64,000 nucleotides of DNA from Cellulomonas telluris (lineage in GTDB: Bacteria; Actinomycetota; Actinomycetes; Actinomycetales; Cellulomonadaceae), in NCBI RefSeq assembly GCF_004886325.1, contig NZ_QXFN01000001.1:310001-374000 (forward strand), given 5' to 3'. The first letter of the stretch is position 1. Each line of letters opens with the position of its first letter. The notes beneath the pieces were generated by a model that searched no databases, was not told the origin of the DNA, and saw only the letters and a list, made by a program, of their open reading frames with translations. The translations under genes and the position numbers were made by a program. Below, one piece after another: positions 1 to 7,615 of the stretch.

Positions 1-906
1 CAGCAGCCCCGCGACCCGCTCCCCCAGCAGCATCCGCTTGAGGTGCACGCGGTGGGTGCCGCCGCCGCCCGGCGGCACGGCCGTGGGCAGCACGAACGCG
101 ACGCCCGTGAGCCCGACCAGCGGCACCTCGAGGTCGACGTGCGTCAGCGGCGTGAAGCCGAGGGTGCGCTCGCAGTACCGCGCGAGCGCGTGGTCACGGG
201 CCGCGTCGTCCGCGTACGCGGCACGCCACGGCAGCTCGGGCTCGCTGACCCGCCGCCACGCCCGCGCCTCGTCGCCCAGCGGCACCTCGACCGCCACGTC
301 GAGCGGCAGGAGGGCGCCGAACTCCCGGGCGAGCTCCGCGACCGTGCCGGGGTCGAGCCAGTGGTCCATGTCCTGGCGCGGTGCGAGGCGCACCGTCGAG
401 CCCACGGGGTCGTCGTCCCTGCGCGGCAGGACCGTCAGGTCGTACGTGCCGTCCGCGTGACCGACCCACCGCACGCCCGGCGCGTCCCGGTGCACCGCCG
501 ACCGTGACTCGAGCTCGATGCGGTCGGCCACCATGAACGCCGAGAGCAGCCCGATGCCGAACTGCCCGAGGAACTCCGCCCGCCCGACGCCCAGCTCGAG
601 GTCGCGCTTCGAGCTGCGGCCCACCGTCGCGAGCAGCTCGCGCGCCTCGTCCGGCGTCAGCCCGACGCCCGTGTCGGTGACCTCCAGCCCGCCCCCGTCC
701 ACGCCGCGGAACCGCACGCGCGCGGGCGCGTCCGGCTCGTGCGCGCGGCGGGCCGTGACCGCGTCGACCGCGTTCTGCAGCAGCTCGCGCACGTACACGC
801 GGGGCCCCGAGTACAGGTGCCGGGCGAGCAGGTCGACGACGCCGCGCAGGTCGACCTGGAACGCCTGCGCGGCCTCGCCGCCCGCCGGGGCGGGCGGGTG
901 CGTCAC
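1..906 (-). CDS. HSP90-family molecular chaperone, N-terminal part (cut by window start)
   Basis: ATP-dependent chaperone of the HSP90/HtpG family. The first 302 codons are visible and hold the GHKL ATPase pocket: the ELLQNAVDA helix with the metal-binding Asn near residue 45, VTDTGVG near 76-82 (ATP contact Asp78), and the GQFGIG lid motif near 114-119. The middle domain begins after about residue 200 and runs off the window. The GTG start at 906 overlaps the stop of the upstream YbjN-like gene (GTGA), so the two are translationally coupled. The protein is closer to the shorter actinobacterial HSP90-like proteins than to E. coli HtpG, so I give no symbol. The C-terminal dimerisation domain cannot be checked. 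Confidence 0.88.
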   Translation of the reverse strand, partial: MTHPPAPAGGEAAQAFQVDLRGVVDLLARHLYSGPRVYVRELLQNAVDAVTARRAHEPDAPARVRFRGVDGGGLEVTDTGVGLTPDEARELLATVGRSSKRDLELGVGRAEFLGQFGIGLLSAFMVADRIELESRSAVHRDAPGVRWVGHADGTYDLTVLPRRDDDPVGSTVRLAPRQDMDHWLDPGTVAELAREFGALLPLDVAVEVPLGDEARAWRRVSEPELPWRAAYADDAARDHALARYCERTLGFTPLTHVDLEVPLVGLTGVAFVLPTAVPPGGGGTHRVHLKRMLLGERVAGLL

Positions 907-1388
907 TCCTTCTCGAGCTCGGCGCGCGCGGCGGCCGCGAGCTCCGGGTACGCCTCGTCGAGGTGCGCGAACAGCTGCAGGCCGGTGCTGATGCCGCAGG
1001 CCAGGTGCAGGTCGAGCTGCTCGTCGGTCAGGCCGTGCTCGTAGTCGACGGTGTGCTCCGCGTACACGCCGAGCTGGTCCTCCTCGACGCGCACGTAGCC
1101 CTTGGGCCACAGCCGCTCGGCGTTCCAGTCGTTCACCAGGCGCGTCACGCGGTCCAGCTCCGTGACGGGCAGGGGGCGGTTCCAGCGGCCGCGGGTCTGC
1201 AGGTACTCGCGGTGCTCCCCCAGGCGGAAGAAGTAGAAGAGGTGCCCGTCCCAGTAGCCGCCGACGTCGCCGTCGTCGTCGACGCCGTAGCGCATGTCGC
1301 GGGCCTCGAGCGTCGCGGTGAGGCGCTCGTGCGAGAGCGGCGCGAGGGCGGCGTCGGGGATGTCGGTCGGCTTGGTGAAGAAGCCCAT
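903..1388 (-). CDS. YbjN-like domain protein upstream of the HSP90 gene
   Basis: A soluble protein of 161 residues with the pattern of the YbjN/type III secretion chaperone-like fold: PLSHERLTATLEARDMRYGVDDDGDVGGYWDGHLFYF lies near the N-terminus in two short blocks, followed by an amphipathic helical second half. No catalytic motif is visible. The ATG at 1388 is preceded by GAGGA and gives the expected N-terminus; an upstream extension in frame is Arg/Pro-rich and looks untranslated. A possible -10 (TAGGCT on the minus strand, 1448-1453) lies about 60 bases upstream. The stop overlaps the start of the HSP90 gene, suggesting a shared stress or folding role (inference). Confidence 0.75.
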   Translation of the reverse strand: MGFFTKPTDIPDAALAPLSHERLTATLEARDMRYGVDDDGDVGGYWDGHLFYFFRLGEHREYLQTRGRWNRPLPVTELDRVTRLVNDWNAERLWPKGYVRVEEDQLGVYAEHTVDYEHGLTDEQLDLHLACGISTGLQLFAHLDEAYPELAAAARAELEKE

Positions 1389-1586
1389 GGGTCCTCGTCC
1401 GTCGGGGTCGGCTGGGGTGGCGCGGCGCGGGGGCCGCCGCCGCGTCGAGCCTAGACCTGGGTGCTGCGTCACGTCCCCGCCTCACACCTGTGGTCCACGG
1501 GGCGGCACGATGTCGAGAACCGCCCACCGGCTCCGCTCCCCCTGCGAGGCCGCGACCGGCGCGGCCCACGACACGGGAGGCACCCC

Positions 1587-1997
1587 ATGCCCAGGTACCT
1601 GCTCCTCAAGCACTACCGCGGCGCGCCCGAGCAGCACCGGCCCGTCCCGCCGATGGACCGGTGGGCGCCGGAGGACGTCGAGGCCCACATGACGTTCCTG
1701 CGGCACGTCGCCGACATGCTGCGGGAGACCGGCGAGTACGTGGACGCGCAGGCCCTCACGACCGCGCAGACGTGGGTGCGCTACGGCGGGCCCGACGCGG
1801 CACCCGTCACCACCGACGGCCCGCACCCGGAGACGAGCGACCTCGTCGCCGGCTGGTACATGGTCGACGTCGACTCCTACGAGCGGGCCCTCGAGCTCGC
1901 CGCGTACGTGTCCTCGGAGCCCGGGCCCGGTGGGACGCCGCTGTACGAGTGGATCGACGTGCGCGAGGTCATGTCGGGGACCCCCGCGGACGACTGA
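1587..1997 (+). CDS. YCII/DGPF-domain protein paired with an ECF sigma factor
   Basis: A 136-residue protein that begins MPRYLLLKHYRG, the typical start of YCII-related (DGPF) ferredoxin-like proteins, and contains the diagnostic DGPHPETSDLVAGWY segment and a C-terminal IDVREV strand. The ATG at 1587 follows GGGAGG at 1575-1580. It ends 3 bp before the start of an ECF42-type sigma factor; this pairing is the known hallmark of the ECF42 group, where DGPF proteins are encoded beside the sigma factor and are thought to be its targets or signal partners. No enzymatic activity can be read from the sequence. Confidence 0.85.
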   Translation: MPRYLLLKHYRGAPEQHRPVPPMDRWAPEDVEAHMTFLRHVADMLRETGEYVDAQALTTAQTWVRYGGPDAAPVTTDGPHPETSDLVAGWYMVDVDSYERALELAAYVSSEPGPGGTPLYEWIDVREVMSGTPADD

Positions 1998-2000
1998 GGC

Positions 2001-3233
2001 GTGGACCACGTCGACGGGGTCCCGGCGGCCCCCGCGGCTCCCCTGGACGAGGGCACCCTGCGTGCCCTCGTCCCGCGGGTGCTCGCCGGGCTGGTGCGGC
2101 GCGGCGAGGACTTCGACGCCGCCGAGGACGCGCTGCAGGACGCGCTGCTCGAGGCGCTGCGGGTCTGGCCGGAGCACCCGCCGCGGGACCCGCGCGCGTG
2201 GCTGACCACGGTCGCCGTCCGTCGCCTCGTCGACGCCCGCCGCAGCGAGGCGGCGCGGCGGCGGCGCGAGGAGGCCGTCGAGACGCAGCCCTCGCCCGGT
2301 CCGGCGGAGGAGACCGACGACACGCTGCTCCTGCTGTTCTGCTGCTGCCACCCCGACCTGCCGCCCGCGTCGCAGGTCGCGCTCACGCTGCGCGCGGTGG
2401 CCGGCCTCACGACCCGGGAGGTGGCCGACGCGTTCTTCGTCCCCGAGGCGACGATGGCGCAGCGCATCAGCCGCGCCAAGCGCTCGCTGCGCGGGCAGCG
2501 GCTCGACCGGCCAGGTGACCTCGCGGTCGTCCTGCGCGTGCTGTACCTCGTCTACACGACCGGGCACGCGGGCCGGGTCGACCTCGCAGCGGAGGCGATC
2601 CGGCTGACGCGGCAGCTCACGCTCGCGACCGACGAGCCGGAGGCGCGGGGCCTGCTCGCGCTCATGCTGCTGCACCACGCGCGGCGCGCGGCACGGCGGG
2701 ACGACGAGGGCCGGGTGGTGCCGCTCGACCGCCAGGACCGCTCCCGCTGGGACGCGCACGAGGTCGCGGAGGGCGTGCACGTCCTGCAGCAGGCGCTCGC
2801 GGAGCAGACCGACGACCGTCCCCCCGGACGCCACCAGGTGGAGGCCGCGATCGCCGCCCTGCACGACGACGCCGCGAGCGCCGCCGAGACCGACTGGCCG
2901 CAGGTCCTCGCGTGGTACGACGACCTGGTCGCGCTCTCGCCGGACCCGGCGCGGCAGGACCCGGCGGCGGTGCTCGCGCGCGCCGTCGCGGTCGGCCACG
3001 TGCTCGGTCCGGCGGCCGGGCTGCGCGAGACCGAGCGGGTGCACGACGTGCTGGGTGACCGGCACCGCTGGCACGCGACGCGCGGCTACCTGCACGAGCT
3101 GGCGGGCGACCTGCCCGCGGCGGCCGACGCCTACGCCGAGGCGGCCCGGCGAGCCACCAGCGCCGACGAGCGCGACCACCTCGTGCTGGAGGCGGCACGG
3201 GCCCGCGCGGGGCGGGTGCGGCCGGTGCGGTGA
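2001..3233 (+). CDS. ECF42-type RNA polymerase sigma factor with C-terminal extension
   Basis: Extracytoplasmic-function sigma factor of 410 residues. Region 2 lies at about residues 10-80 (FDAAEDALQDALLEAL, then AWLTTVAVRRLVDARR), region 4 at about 110-165 (LTTREVADAFFVPEATMAQR helix-turn-helix, then RAKRSL). The remaining 240 residues form a helical, TPR-like extension (for example RHQVEAAIAALHDDA and GYLHELAGDLPAAADAYAEA), which is the defining feature of ECF42. No anti-sigma factor gene is adjacent, as expected for this group, which is believed to be controlled through the extension. The GTG start is 3 bp after the stop of the DGPF gene, so the two are one transcript. Confidence 0.9.
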   Translation: MDHVDGVPAAPAAPLDEGTLRALVPRVLAGLVRRGEDFDAAEDALQDALLEALRVWPEHPPRDPRAWLTTVAVRRLVDARRSEAARRRREEAVETQPSPGPAEETDDTLLLLFCCCHPDLPPASQVALTLRAVAGLTTREVADAFFVPEATMAQRISRAKRSLRGQRLDRPGDLAVVLRVLYLVYTTGHAGRVDLAAEAIRLTRQLTLATDEPEARGLLALMLLHHARRAARRDDEGRVVPLDRQDRSRWDAHEVAEGVHVLQQALAEQTDDRPPGRHQVEAAIAALHDDAASAAETDWPQVLAWYDDLVALSPDPARQDPAAVLARAVAVGHVLGPAAGLRETERVHDVLGDRHRWHATRGYLHELAGDLPAAADAYAEAARRATSADERDHLVLEAARARAGRVRPVR

Positions 3234-3252
3234 CGGGCTCGGCAGCCGGCCC

Positions 3253-3283
3253 TTGCACCTCACGCGACGTGAGGGGCCACGCT
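3253..3283 (+). promoter_or_regulatory. MerR-type promoter with perfect operator
   Basis: TTGCAC at 3253-3258 can serve as a -35 box and CACGCT at 3278-3283 as a weak -10, separated by 19 bp, the stretched spacing typical of MerR-activated promoters. The spacer is almost filled by a perfect inverted repeat, CCTCACG-CGA-CGTGAGG (3258-3274). The outer bases resemble the CCTCA..TGAGG ends of SoxR/MerR operators. It lies just upstream of the MerR gene at 3312, so autoregulation is likely (inference). Confidence 0.7.
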
Positions 3284-3311
3284 GACACGTGGGACCGACG
3301 GGAGGCACGAC

Positions 3312-4163
3312 ATGACGACGCACGACACCGGTGCGGACGACGACCTGCACCTCGGCGTCGGGGACGTGGCCCGCGCCGCCGGCGTCTCCGTCCGCACGCT
3401 GCACCACTACCACGAGCTCGGCCTGCTGCGTCCCGCGCAGGTCGACCCGCGCACGGGGCGCCGCCGCTACGCGACGCGACAGCTGCGCGACCTCAGCCGG
3501 GTGGTGACGCTCAAGGAGCTGGGGTTCTCGCTGCGGGAGGTCGGCGACATCCTGGCGCGGGACCTGTCGGAGGACGGGATGCGCCGCCTGCTGCTCACAC
3601 GACGAGCCGAGCTCGAGCGGCGGCAGGCGGAGGTGCGGCACCGCCTGGTGCAGCTGGACGCGCACCTGCGCCTGCTGGACGCGGCGGAGGTCGGACCGCA
3701 GGTCCTCACGCGCGAGGTTCCCGCGCTGCGCGTGGCGGCGCTGACCGCCGTGCTGGCCGACGACGCGGAGCGGGGGCGACGCGTCGAGGACCTCTTCGCC
3801 CGGGCGTCGGACCTCGCCGACGCGGCGGGTGCGTCCCGCACGACGCCCGTGGGCCGGTTCGTGCCGGTCACCGACGGGACCGTGCACGTCCTCGCCGGGT
3901 TCGAGGCGGTCGGTGACGTCCCCGGGCTCACGGTCGCGCACCTGCCCGCGGCACGCGTCGCGACCGTCGTGCACCACGGTCCGATGGACGGCGTGGGCCG
4001 CGCCGTCGAGATCCTCGACGCGTGGGCCGTCGCGCACGGATCGTCGCCCGGGACGGTCGTGCGGCGGTGGCACTTCCTCGAGGCCGACGGCGAGGACCAG
4101 GGCGACTGGGTGGTCGAGGTGCAGGTGGAGCTCGGCACCGGCGAGGCGGTGCCGCCGCGCTAG
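3312..4163 (+). CDS. MerR-family regulator with C-terminal GyrI-like effector domain
   Basis: Transcription activator of 283 residues. The winged helix of the MerR family occupies about residues 14-82 (GDVARAAGVSVRTLHHYHEL, then GLLRPAQVDPRTGRRRY), followed by the coiled-coil dimerisation helix (about 85-130). Residues 140-283 look like a GyrI/bacterial-activator effector-binding domain (VGRFVPVTDGTVHVLAGFEA, then VATVVHHGPMDGVG), which in BmrR and TipA relatives binds small hydrophobic drugs. The ATG follows GGGAGG at 3300-3305. Its 3' end overlaps the convergent permease gene by 4 bp. The MerR-type operator directly upstream suggests self-control. Confidence 0.9.
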   Translation: MTTHDTGADDDLHLGVGDVARAAGVSVRTLHHYHELGLLRPAQVDPRTGRRRYATRQLRDLSRVVTLKELGFSLREVGDILARDLSEDGMRRLLLTRRAELERRQAEVRHRLVQLDAHLRLLDAAEVGPQVLTREVPALRVAALTAVLADDAERGRRVEDLFARASDLADAAGASRTTPVGRFVPVTDGTVHVLAGFEAVGDVPGLTVAHLPAARVATVVHHGPMDGVGRAVEILDAWAVAHGSSPGTVVRRWHFLEADGEDQGDWVVEVQVELGTGEAVPPR

Positions 4164-5581
4164 CGTGCCTGCCGCCGCCGCACCAGCGCCGTCACCCCGT
4201 ACACCGCGACGACCACGGCCACGAGCCCGGTGGTCGCGAGCAGCTGCGCGCGCGCCGCCGTGTCGGTCGCCATGAGCACCACGACGCCGGCGAGCGCGGC
4301 GAGCGTGGCCCACGTGAGCCACGGGTACAGCCACATGCGCAGCTCCAGCGGGCGCCCGGCGGCGCGCGCCTCGGCCTCCAGGCGCGGTCGCAGCCGCAGC
4401 TGGGCGACCGCGACGAGGACCCACACGACGAGCAGCGACGCGCCGACGGCGTTGAGCAGGATGCCGAGCAGCGCGTCGGGCAGCAGCCAGTTCAGCCCGA
4501 CGGCGACGAGACCGAGCGCGACCGACACGAGCACGGCGACGAACGGCACGTCCCGGCGGGACACGCGGCGCAGCACCGCGGGCCCGTCGCCGCGCGCGGC
4601 GAGCGAGAACGCCATGCGCGACGTCGCGTACACGTTGGCGTTGAACGCGGACAGCAGCGCCAGGACGACGACGACCTCCATGACCCGCGCAGCGCCGGGC
4701 AGGCCCGCGAGGTCGAGCACCGCGACGAACGGCCCCTCTTGGAGGGCGGGTGCGTCCCAGGGCAGCAGCAGCACCATGAGCGCGACGGAGCCGACGTAGA
4801 ACAGCAGGATCCGCCAGACGATGGAGCGGGTCGCGCGCGCCACGGCCCGCTGCGGGTCCTCGGCCTCGGCGGCCGCGATCGTGACGATCTCGATGCCGCC
4901 GAACGCGAAGACGACGACGAGGAGCCCGGCGGCGACGCCCGCCACGCCCGTGGGCGCGAAGCCGTCCACGAGCAGGACGGACGTGCCGACGGGGTCGGTC
5001 CCGGGCAGCAGGCCGAGGACCAGCGCGACGCCGACGACGAGGAACGCGACGATCGCGACGACCTTGATCGCGGCGAACCAGAACTCCGTCTCGCCGAACT
5101 GCCGCACCCCGACGAGGTTGACGACCGCGAACACCGCCACGACCACGAGCGCGACCGCCCACTGCGGCACGCCCGGCAGCCACCCCGTGACGATCCGCGC
5201 GACGCCGGTCACCTCGACGCCCAGCACCATGACGATGGTGAACCAGTAGACCCAGCCGAGCGTGAAGCCGGCCCAGCGCCCGAGCGCCCTCTCGGCGTAG
5301 ACGGAGAACGACCCGCTGGCGGGCACGGCCGACGCCATCTCGGCGAGCATCCGCATGACGAGCACCACGAGCACGCCGGCGATCGCGTACGAGACGAGCA
5401 CGGCCGGCCCGGCGGTCGCGATGCCGACGCCGCTGCCGAGGAACAGGCCCGCCCCGATCGCGGAGCCGAGGCCCATCATCGTCAGGTGCCGCGTCCGCAG
5501 CCCGTGCCGCAGCGGGGCGTCGGGAGCGGTCGCGGGGTCGGTGCCCGTCGCGGGAGGGCCGGCGGGGGTCGTGGACGTCAT
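4160..5581 (-). CDS. APC-superfamily amino-acid permease
   Basis: An integral membrane protein of 473 residues with about 12 hydrophobic segments. The first membrane segment carries the substrate-binding GLGSAIGAGLFLGSG motif of the amino-acid transporter (AAT) branch of the APC superfamily, and ISAxxGSF-like VPASGSFSVYAERALGRW follows. It resembles the aromatic amino acid, proline and GABA permeases of the AroP/GabP group; the exact substrate cannot be read. Proton symport of amino acids at the cytoplasmic membrane is the family role. The gene stands alone and converges with the MerR gene, overlapping its stop by 4 bp. Confidence 0.9.
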   Translation of the reverse strand: MTSTTPAGPPATGTDPATAPDAPLRHGLRTRHLTMMGLGSAIGAGLFLGSGVGIATAGPAVLVSYAIAGVLVVLVMRMLAEMASAVPASGSFSVYAERALGRWAGFTLGWVYWFTIVMVLGVEVTGVARIVTGWLPGVPQWAVALVVVAVFAVVNLVGVRQFGETEFWFAAIKVVAIVAFLVVGVALVLGLLPGTDPVGTSVLLVDGFAPTGVAGVAAGLLVVVFAFGGIEIVTIAAAEAEDPQRAVARATRSIVWRILLFYVGSVALMVLLLPWDAPALQEGPFVAVLDLAGLPGAARVMEVVVVLALLSAFNANVYATSRMAFSLAARGDGPAVLRRVSRRDVPFVAVLVSVALGLVAVGLNWLLPDALLGILLNAVGASLLVVWVLVAVAQLRLRPRLEAEARAAGRPLELRMWLYPWLTWATLAALAGVVVLMATDTAARAQLLATTGLVAVVVAVYGVTALVRRRQAR

Positions 5582-5674
5582 GGGGTGCCTCGGTGGTGCG
5601 GGGTGCGTGGCCGGACGGCCGACGGACCACGGTAGCCGCCGTGCGTGGCCGGTCCTCCCGCCGGCCCCCCGGGC

Positions 5675-5748
5675 GCCGAGCGCGCCACCCGTCGCACGAG
5701 CGCGCCACTCGTGTCCGGCGCGCTCGACCCAGAGGTGGCGCGCTCGGC
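5675..5748. repeat. Four-copy palindromic intergenic element (GAGCGCGCCAC family)
   Basis: Two forward copies of GAGCGCGCCAC (5678-5688 and 5698-5708) are followed by two inverted copies (GGCGCGCTC 5717-5725 and GTGGCGCGCTC 5735-5745), at about 20-bp steps. The outer arms form a 15-bp perfect inverted repeat (5675-5689 with 5734-5748) and the inner arms a nested 9-bp stem (5698-5706 with 5717-5725). It begins 9 bp beyond the stop codon of the SRPBCC gene, where it may end transcription. The element at 7516-7587 has the same layout with a different motif. Confidence 0.8.
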
Positions 5749-5756
5749 GGGGGTGG

Positions 5757-6221
5757 CTACACGTCCCGCTCGACGAGCACCGCGAGCTGGGCCAGCGACG
5801 ACGCGAGCCCGTCGGCGTGGTCCTGCGCGGAGATGCCCGGAGGCACGTCGTCGGCGCGGAACGTCACGCGGGTGCCGCCGTCGACGGGCTCCAGCGACCA
5901 CGTCATGCGCATCGTGCCGCCGAACGCGGGGTCGTCGGACACGAAGACGACGTCGTGCACCACCCGCTCCCCCGGCACGACCTCGACGAACGTCCCCTCG
6001 GTGACGTCGGCGTCGGCGGTCGTCTTGCCGTGCCCGCCGCCGTCGACGTAGGTCAGGACGATGCGGTACCGGCCGCCCGGGCGGGCGTCGAGCTCCTCCA
6101 CCACGCCGGTCATGCCGTCCGGCGGCAGCCACGCCGCGAGCGCGTCCGGCTCGACGAACGCGCGGAAGACCCGCTCCGGCGGTGCCGCCACCACCCGGTG
6201 CTGCTCGTCGGTCCTGCTCAT
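5757..6221 (-). CDS. SRPBCC/AHSA1-like domain protein
   Basis: A 154-residue protein of the START-like SRPBCC superfamily, AHSA1 branch: AAPPERVFRAFVEPDALAAW near residues 12-31, the G-G-Y strand block LDARPGGRYRI, and the C-terminal helix AQDHADGLASSLAQLAVL. The fold has a deep hydrophobic cavity; in actinobacteria such proteins are often encoded near YCII proteins and ECF sigma factors, as seen here. The ATG at 6221 is preceded by GGAGGAGG. It is divergent from a second YCII gene, with 186 bp between them for both promoters. The ligand is unknown. Confidence 0.85.
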   Translation of the reverse strand: MSRTDEQHRVVAAPPERVFRAFVEPDALAAWLPPDGMTGVVEELDARPGGRYRIVLTYVDGGGHGKTTADADVTEGTFVEVVPGERVVHDVVFVSDDPAFGGTMRMTWSLEPVDGGTRVTFRADDVPPGISAQDHADGLASSLAQLAVLVERDV

Positions 6222-6407
6222 GCCGCCTCCTCCGCCCGGTGCTGCGCGGCGCCTCGCCGCGATCCGTACCGACCGGCGCGCCGCCGCCTCCTCGTCGGCC
6301 CCGCCGCGCTTCACTCGTCCGGGTGATGCGGCCCGCCGCGCGACGAGTCCGGCACGTCGTCCGGGTCGAGCCACCCACAGGTACCACGACGACGGAGGAT
6401 GAGCCCG

Positions 6408-6770
6408 ATGCCCCAGTACTTCCTGACCGTGCCGCACGACAGCGCGGAGGAGCCCACGATGGAGTCGATGGCTGCGGCCGACCCGGCCGAGCTCGAGGCG
6501 CTGGTCGCGGCCGTCAACGACCTGAACGCCGACCTGGCGGCCGCGGGCGCGCTCGTGCACGCGGGCGGTCTGATGCCGCCGTCGACGGCGGTCACCGTGG
6601 ACGCGTCCGGCGAGGTCCCGGTGCGCACTAACGCCCCGTTCGTGGAGGCGCCCGCGTACGTCGGCGGCTTCTGGATCCTCGACGTCGCCGACGAGGACGC
6701 CGCCGTGTCGTGGGCCGAGCGGGCGTCGGCCGTGCTCGGCTCGCGGATCGAGGTGCGCGCCGTGCAGTGA
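6408..6770 (+). CDS. Second YCII-domain protein
   Basis: A 120-residue protein that starts MPQYFLTVPHD and ends SRIEVRAVQ, the pattern of YCII-related (DGPF-like) proteins, with the conserved GGFWILDVADEDAAVSWAE helix near residues 88-106. The ATG at 6408 is preferred over an in-frame ATG at 6399 because GGAGG (6394-6398) is 9 bp upstream of it and overlaps nothing. Together with the YCII-ECF42 pair at 1587-3233 and the divergent SRPBCC gene it forms a local set commonly linked to ECF41/ECF42 sigma factors. Catalysis is not known. Confidence 0.8.
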   Translation: MPQYFLTVPHDSAEEPTMESMAAADPAELEALVAAVNDLNADLAAAGALVHAGGLMPPSTAVTVDASGEVPVRTNAPFVEAPAYVGGFWILDVADEDAAVSWAERASAVLGSRIEVRAVQ

Positions 6771-6794
6771 CGCGCGCGCCGCGGGGCGCGGGTC

Positions 6795-7451
6795 TCAGGC
6801 GACGGTCAGGCGCAGGAGGTCGCCGTCGACGGTCACGACCACCCGCCCGGGTGCGTCCACGAGGGCGTCCGCGCCGGCGCTGCGCAGGTCGTCCGGCCGG
6901 TGCGTGCCCAGCACCCCGACGACGCGCAGCCCCGCCGCCCGGGCCGACCGCACCCCCTCGGGCGTGTCCTCGAGCGCGACGGCGTCCGCCGGCTCGACCC
7001 CGACCCGCTCCGCGCCCCGCAGGTAGGGCTCCGGGTCGGGCTTGCCGCGCCCGACGTCCTCCGCGGCCACGAGCACGTCCGGCACGGGCAGGCCCGCCCC
7101 GCGCAGGCGCGCGGTGAGGATCTCGCGGCGTCCGGACGTCACGCACCCCCACCGCCCGGGCGGCAGCGACGCCAGCAGGTCCGCGGCGCCGGGCAGCGCC
7201 CGGACGAGGTGCGCCGACGCGACCGACGTGCGCAGCGAGGCGTCCAGCGCGTGCGGCCGGTCCTCGGCGTAGAAGAACTCCTCGACGACCTCCGACGCCC
7301 GCCGGGCGAGGGCCGCCGCCGCGACCTCCTCGGGGTCCGCCCCCAGCTCCTGCGCCACGGCCGACCACGCGGCGCGCACGGCGTCCGCGGAGTCCACGAG
7401 CGTGCCGTCGACGTCCAGCAGCAACGCCCGGCAGGTCAGGGTGACGTCCAC
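6795..7451 (-). CDS. HAD-superfamily sugar-phosphatase-like hydrolase
   Basis: A 218-residue HAD hydrolase. Motif I LLLDVDGTLVDS near residue 10 supplies the two catalytic Asp residues, motif II is CVTSGRRE, motif III Lys lies in RGKPDPEPYL, and motif IV is VALEDTPEGVRSA. A helical C1-type cap sits between motifs I and II. The best relatives are beta-phosphoglucomutase/sugar-phosphatase-like enzymes (DOG1/YfbT type), which dephosphorylate sugar phosphates in the cytoplasm. The GTG at 7451 lies behind a G-rich stretch and gives the usual short N-terminus. The exact substrate cannot be inferred. Confidence 0.88.
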   Translation of the reverse strand: MDVTLTCRALLLDVDGTLVDSADAVRAAWSAVAQELGADPEEVAAAALARRASEVVEEFFYAEDRPHALDASLRTSVASAHLVRALPGAADLLASLPPGRWGCVTSGRREILTARLRGAGLPVPDVLVAAEDVGRGKPDPEPYLRGAERVGVEPADAVALEDTPEGVRSARAAGLRVVGVLGTHRPDDLRSAGADALVDAPGRVVVTVDGDLLRLTVA

Positions 7452-7515
7452 CCCCCGATCCCAGCACACGACCCCCGCCGGGGCGCTCCCGCGGCCGCCG
7501 CCCGGGTGGCGGCGC

Positions 7516-7587
7516 CGCGACTTCGCCAGTGCGGCTCGACCTCGCCAGGTCTGCGTGGCGAACTGGGGTCGGGATGGCGAACTCGCG
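7516..7587. repeat. Four-copy palindromic intergenic element (TTCGCCA family)
   Basis: Forward copies CGACTTCGCCAGT (7518-7530) and CGACCTCGCCAGG (7537-7549) are followed by inverted copies TGGCGAACTG (7556-7565) and TGGCGAACTCGCG (7575-7587), at about 19-bp steps. The outer arms pair in 12 of 13 positions (7516-7528 with 7575-7587). It lies 28 bp past the stop of the MFS gene and 64 bp before the HAD gene, in the same position relative to the upstream minus-strand gene as the element at 5675. Confidence 0.75.
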
Positions 7588-7615
7588 GGGCGAGGAGGCG
7601 GCGGGGTGCGAGGCG

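Noticed and set aside
1482-5708. Very long open frames opposite to real genes (also at 6795-9380, 8977-11808, 47431-50574 and 57320-60130)
   Set aside because: They are antisense or out-of-frame shadows caused by the high GC content: Arg/Ala/Gly-rich translations, no ribosome site and no family resemblance, while the opposite frames encode clear families.
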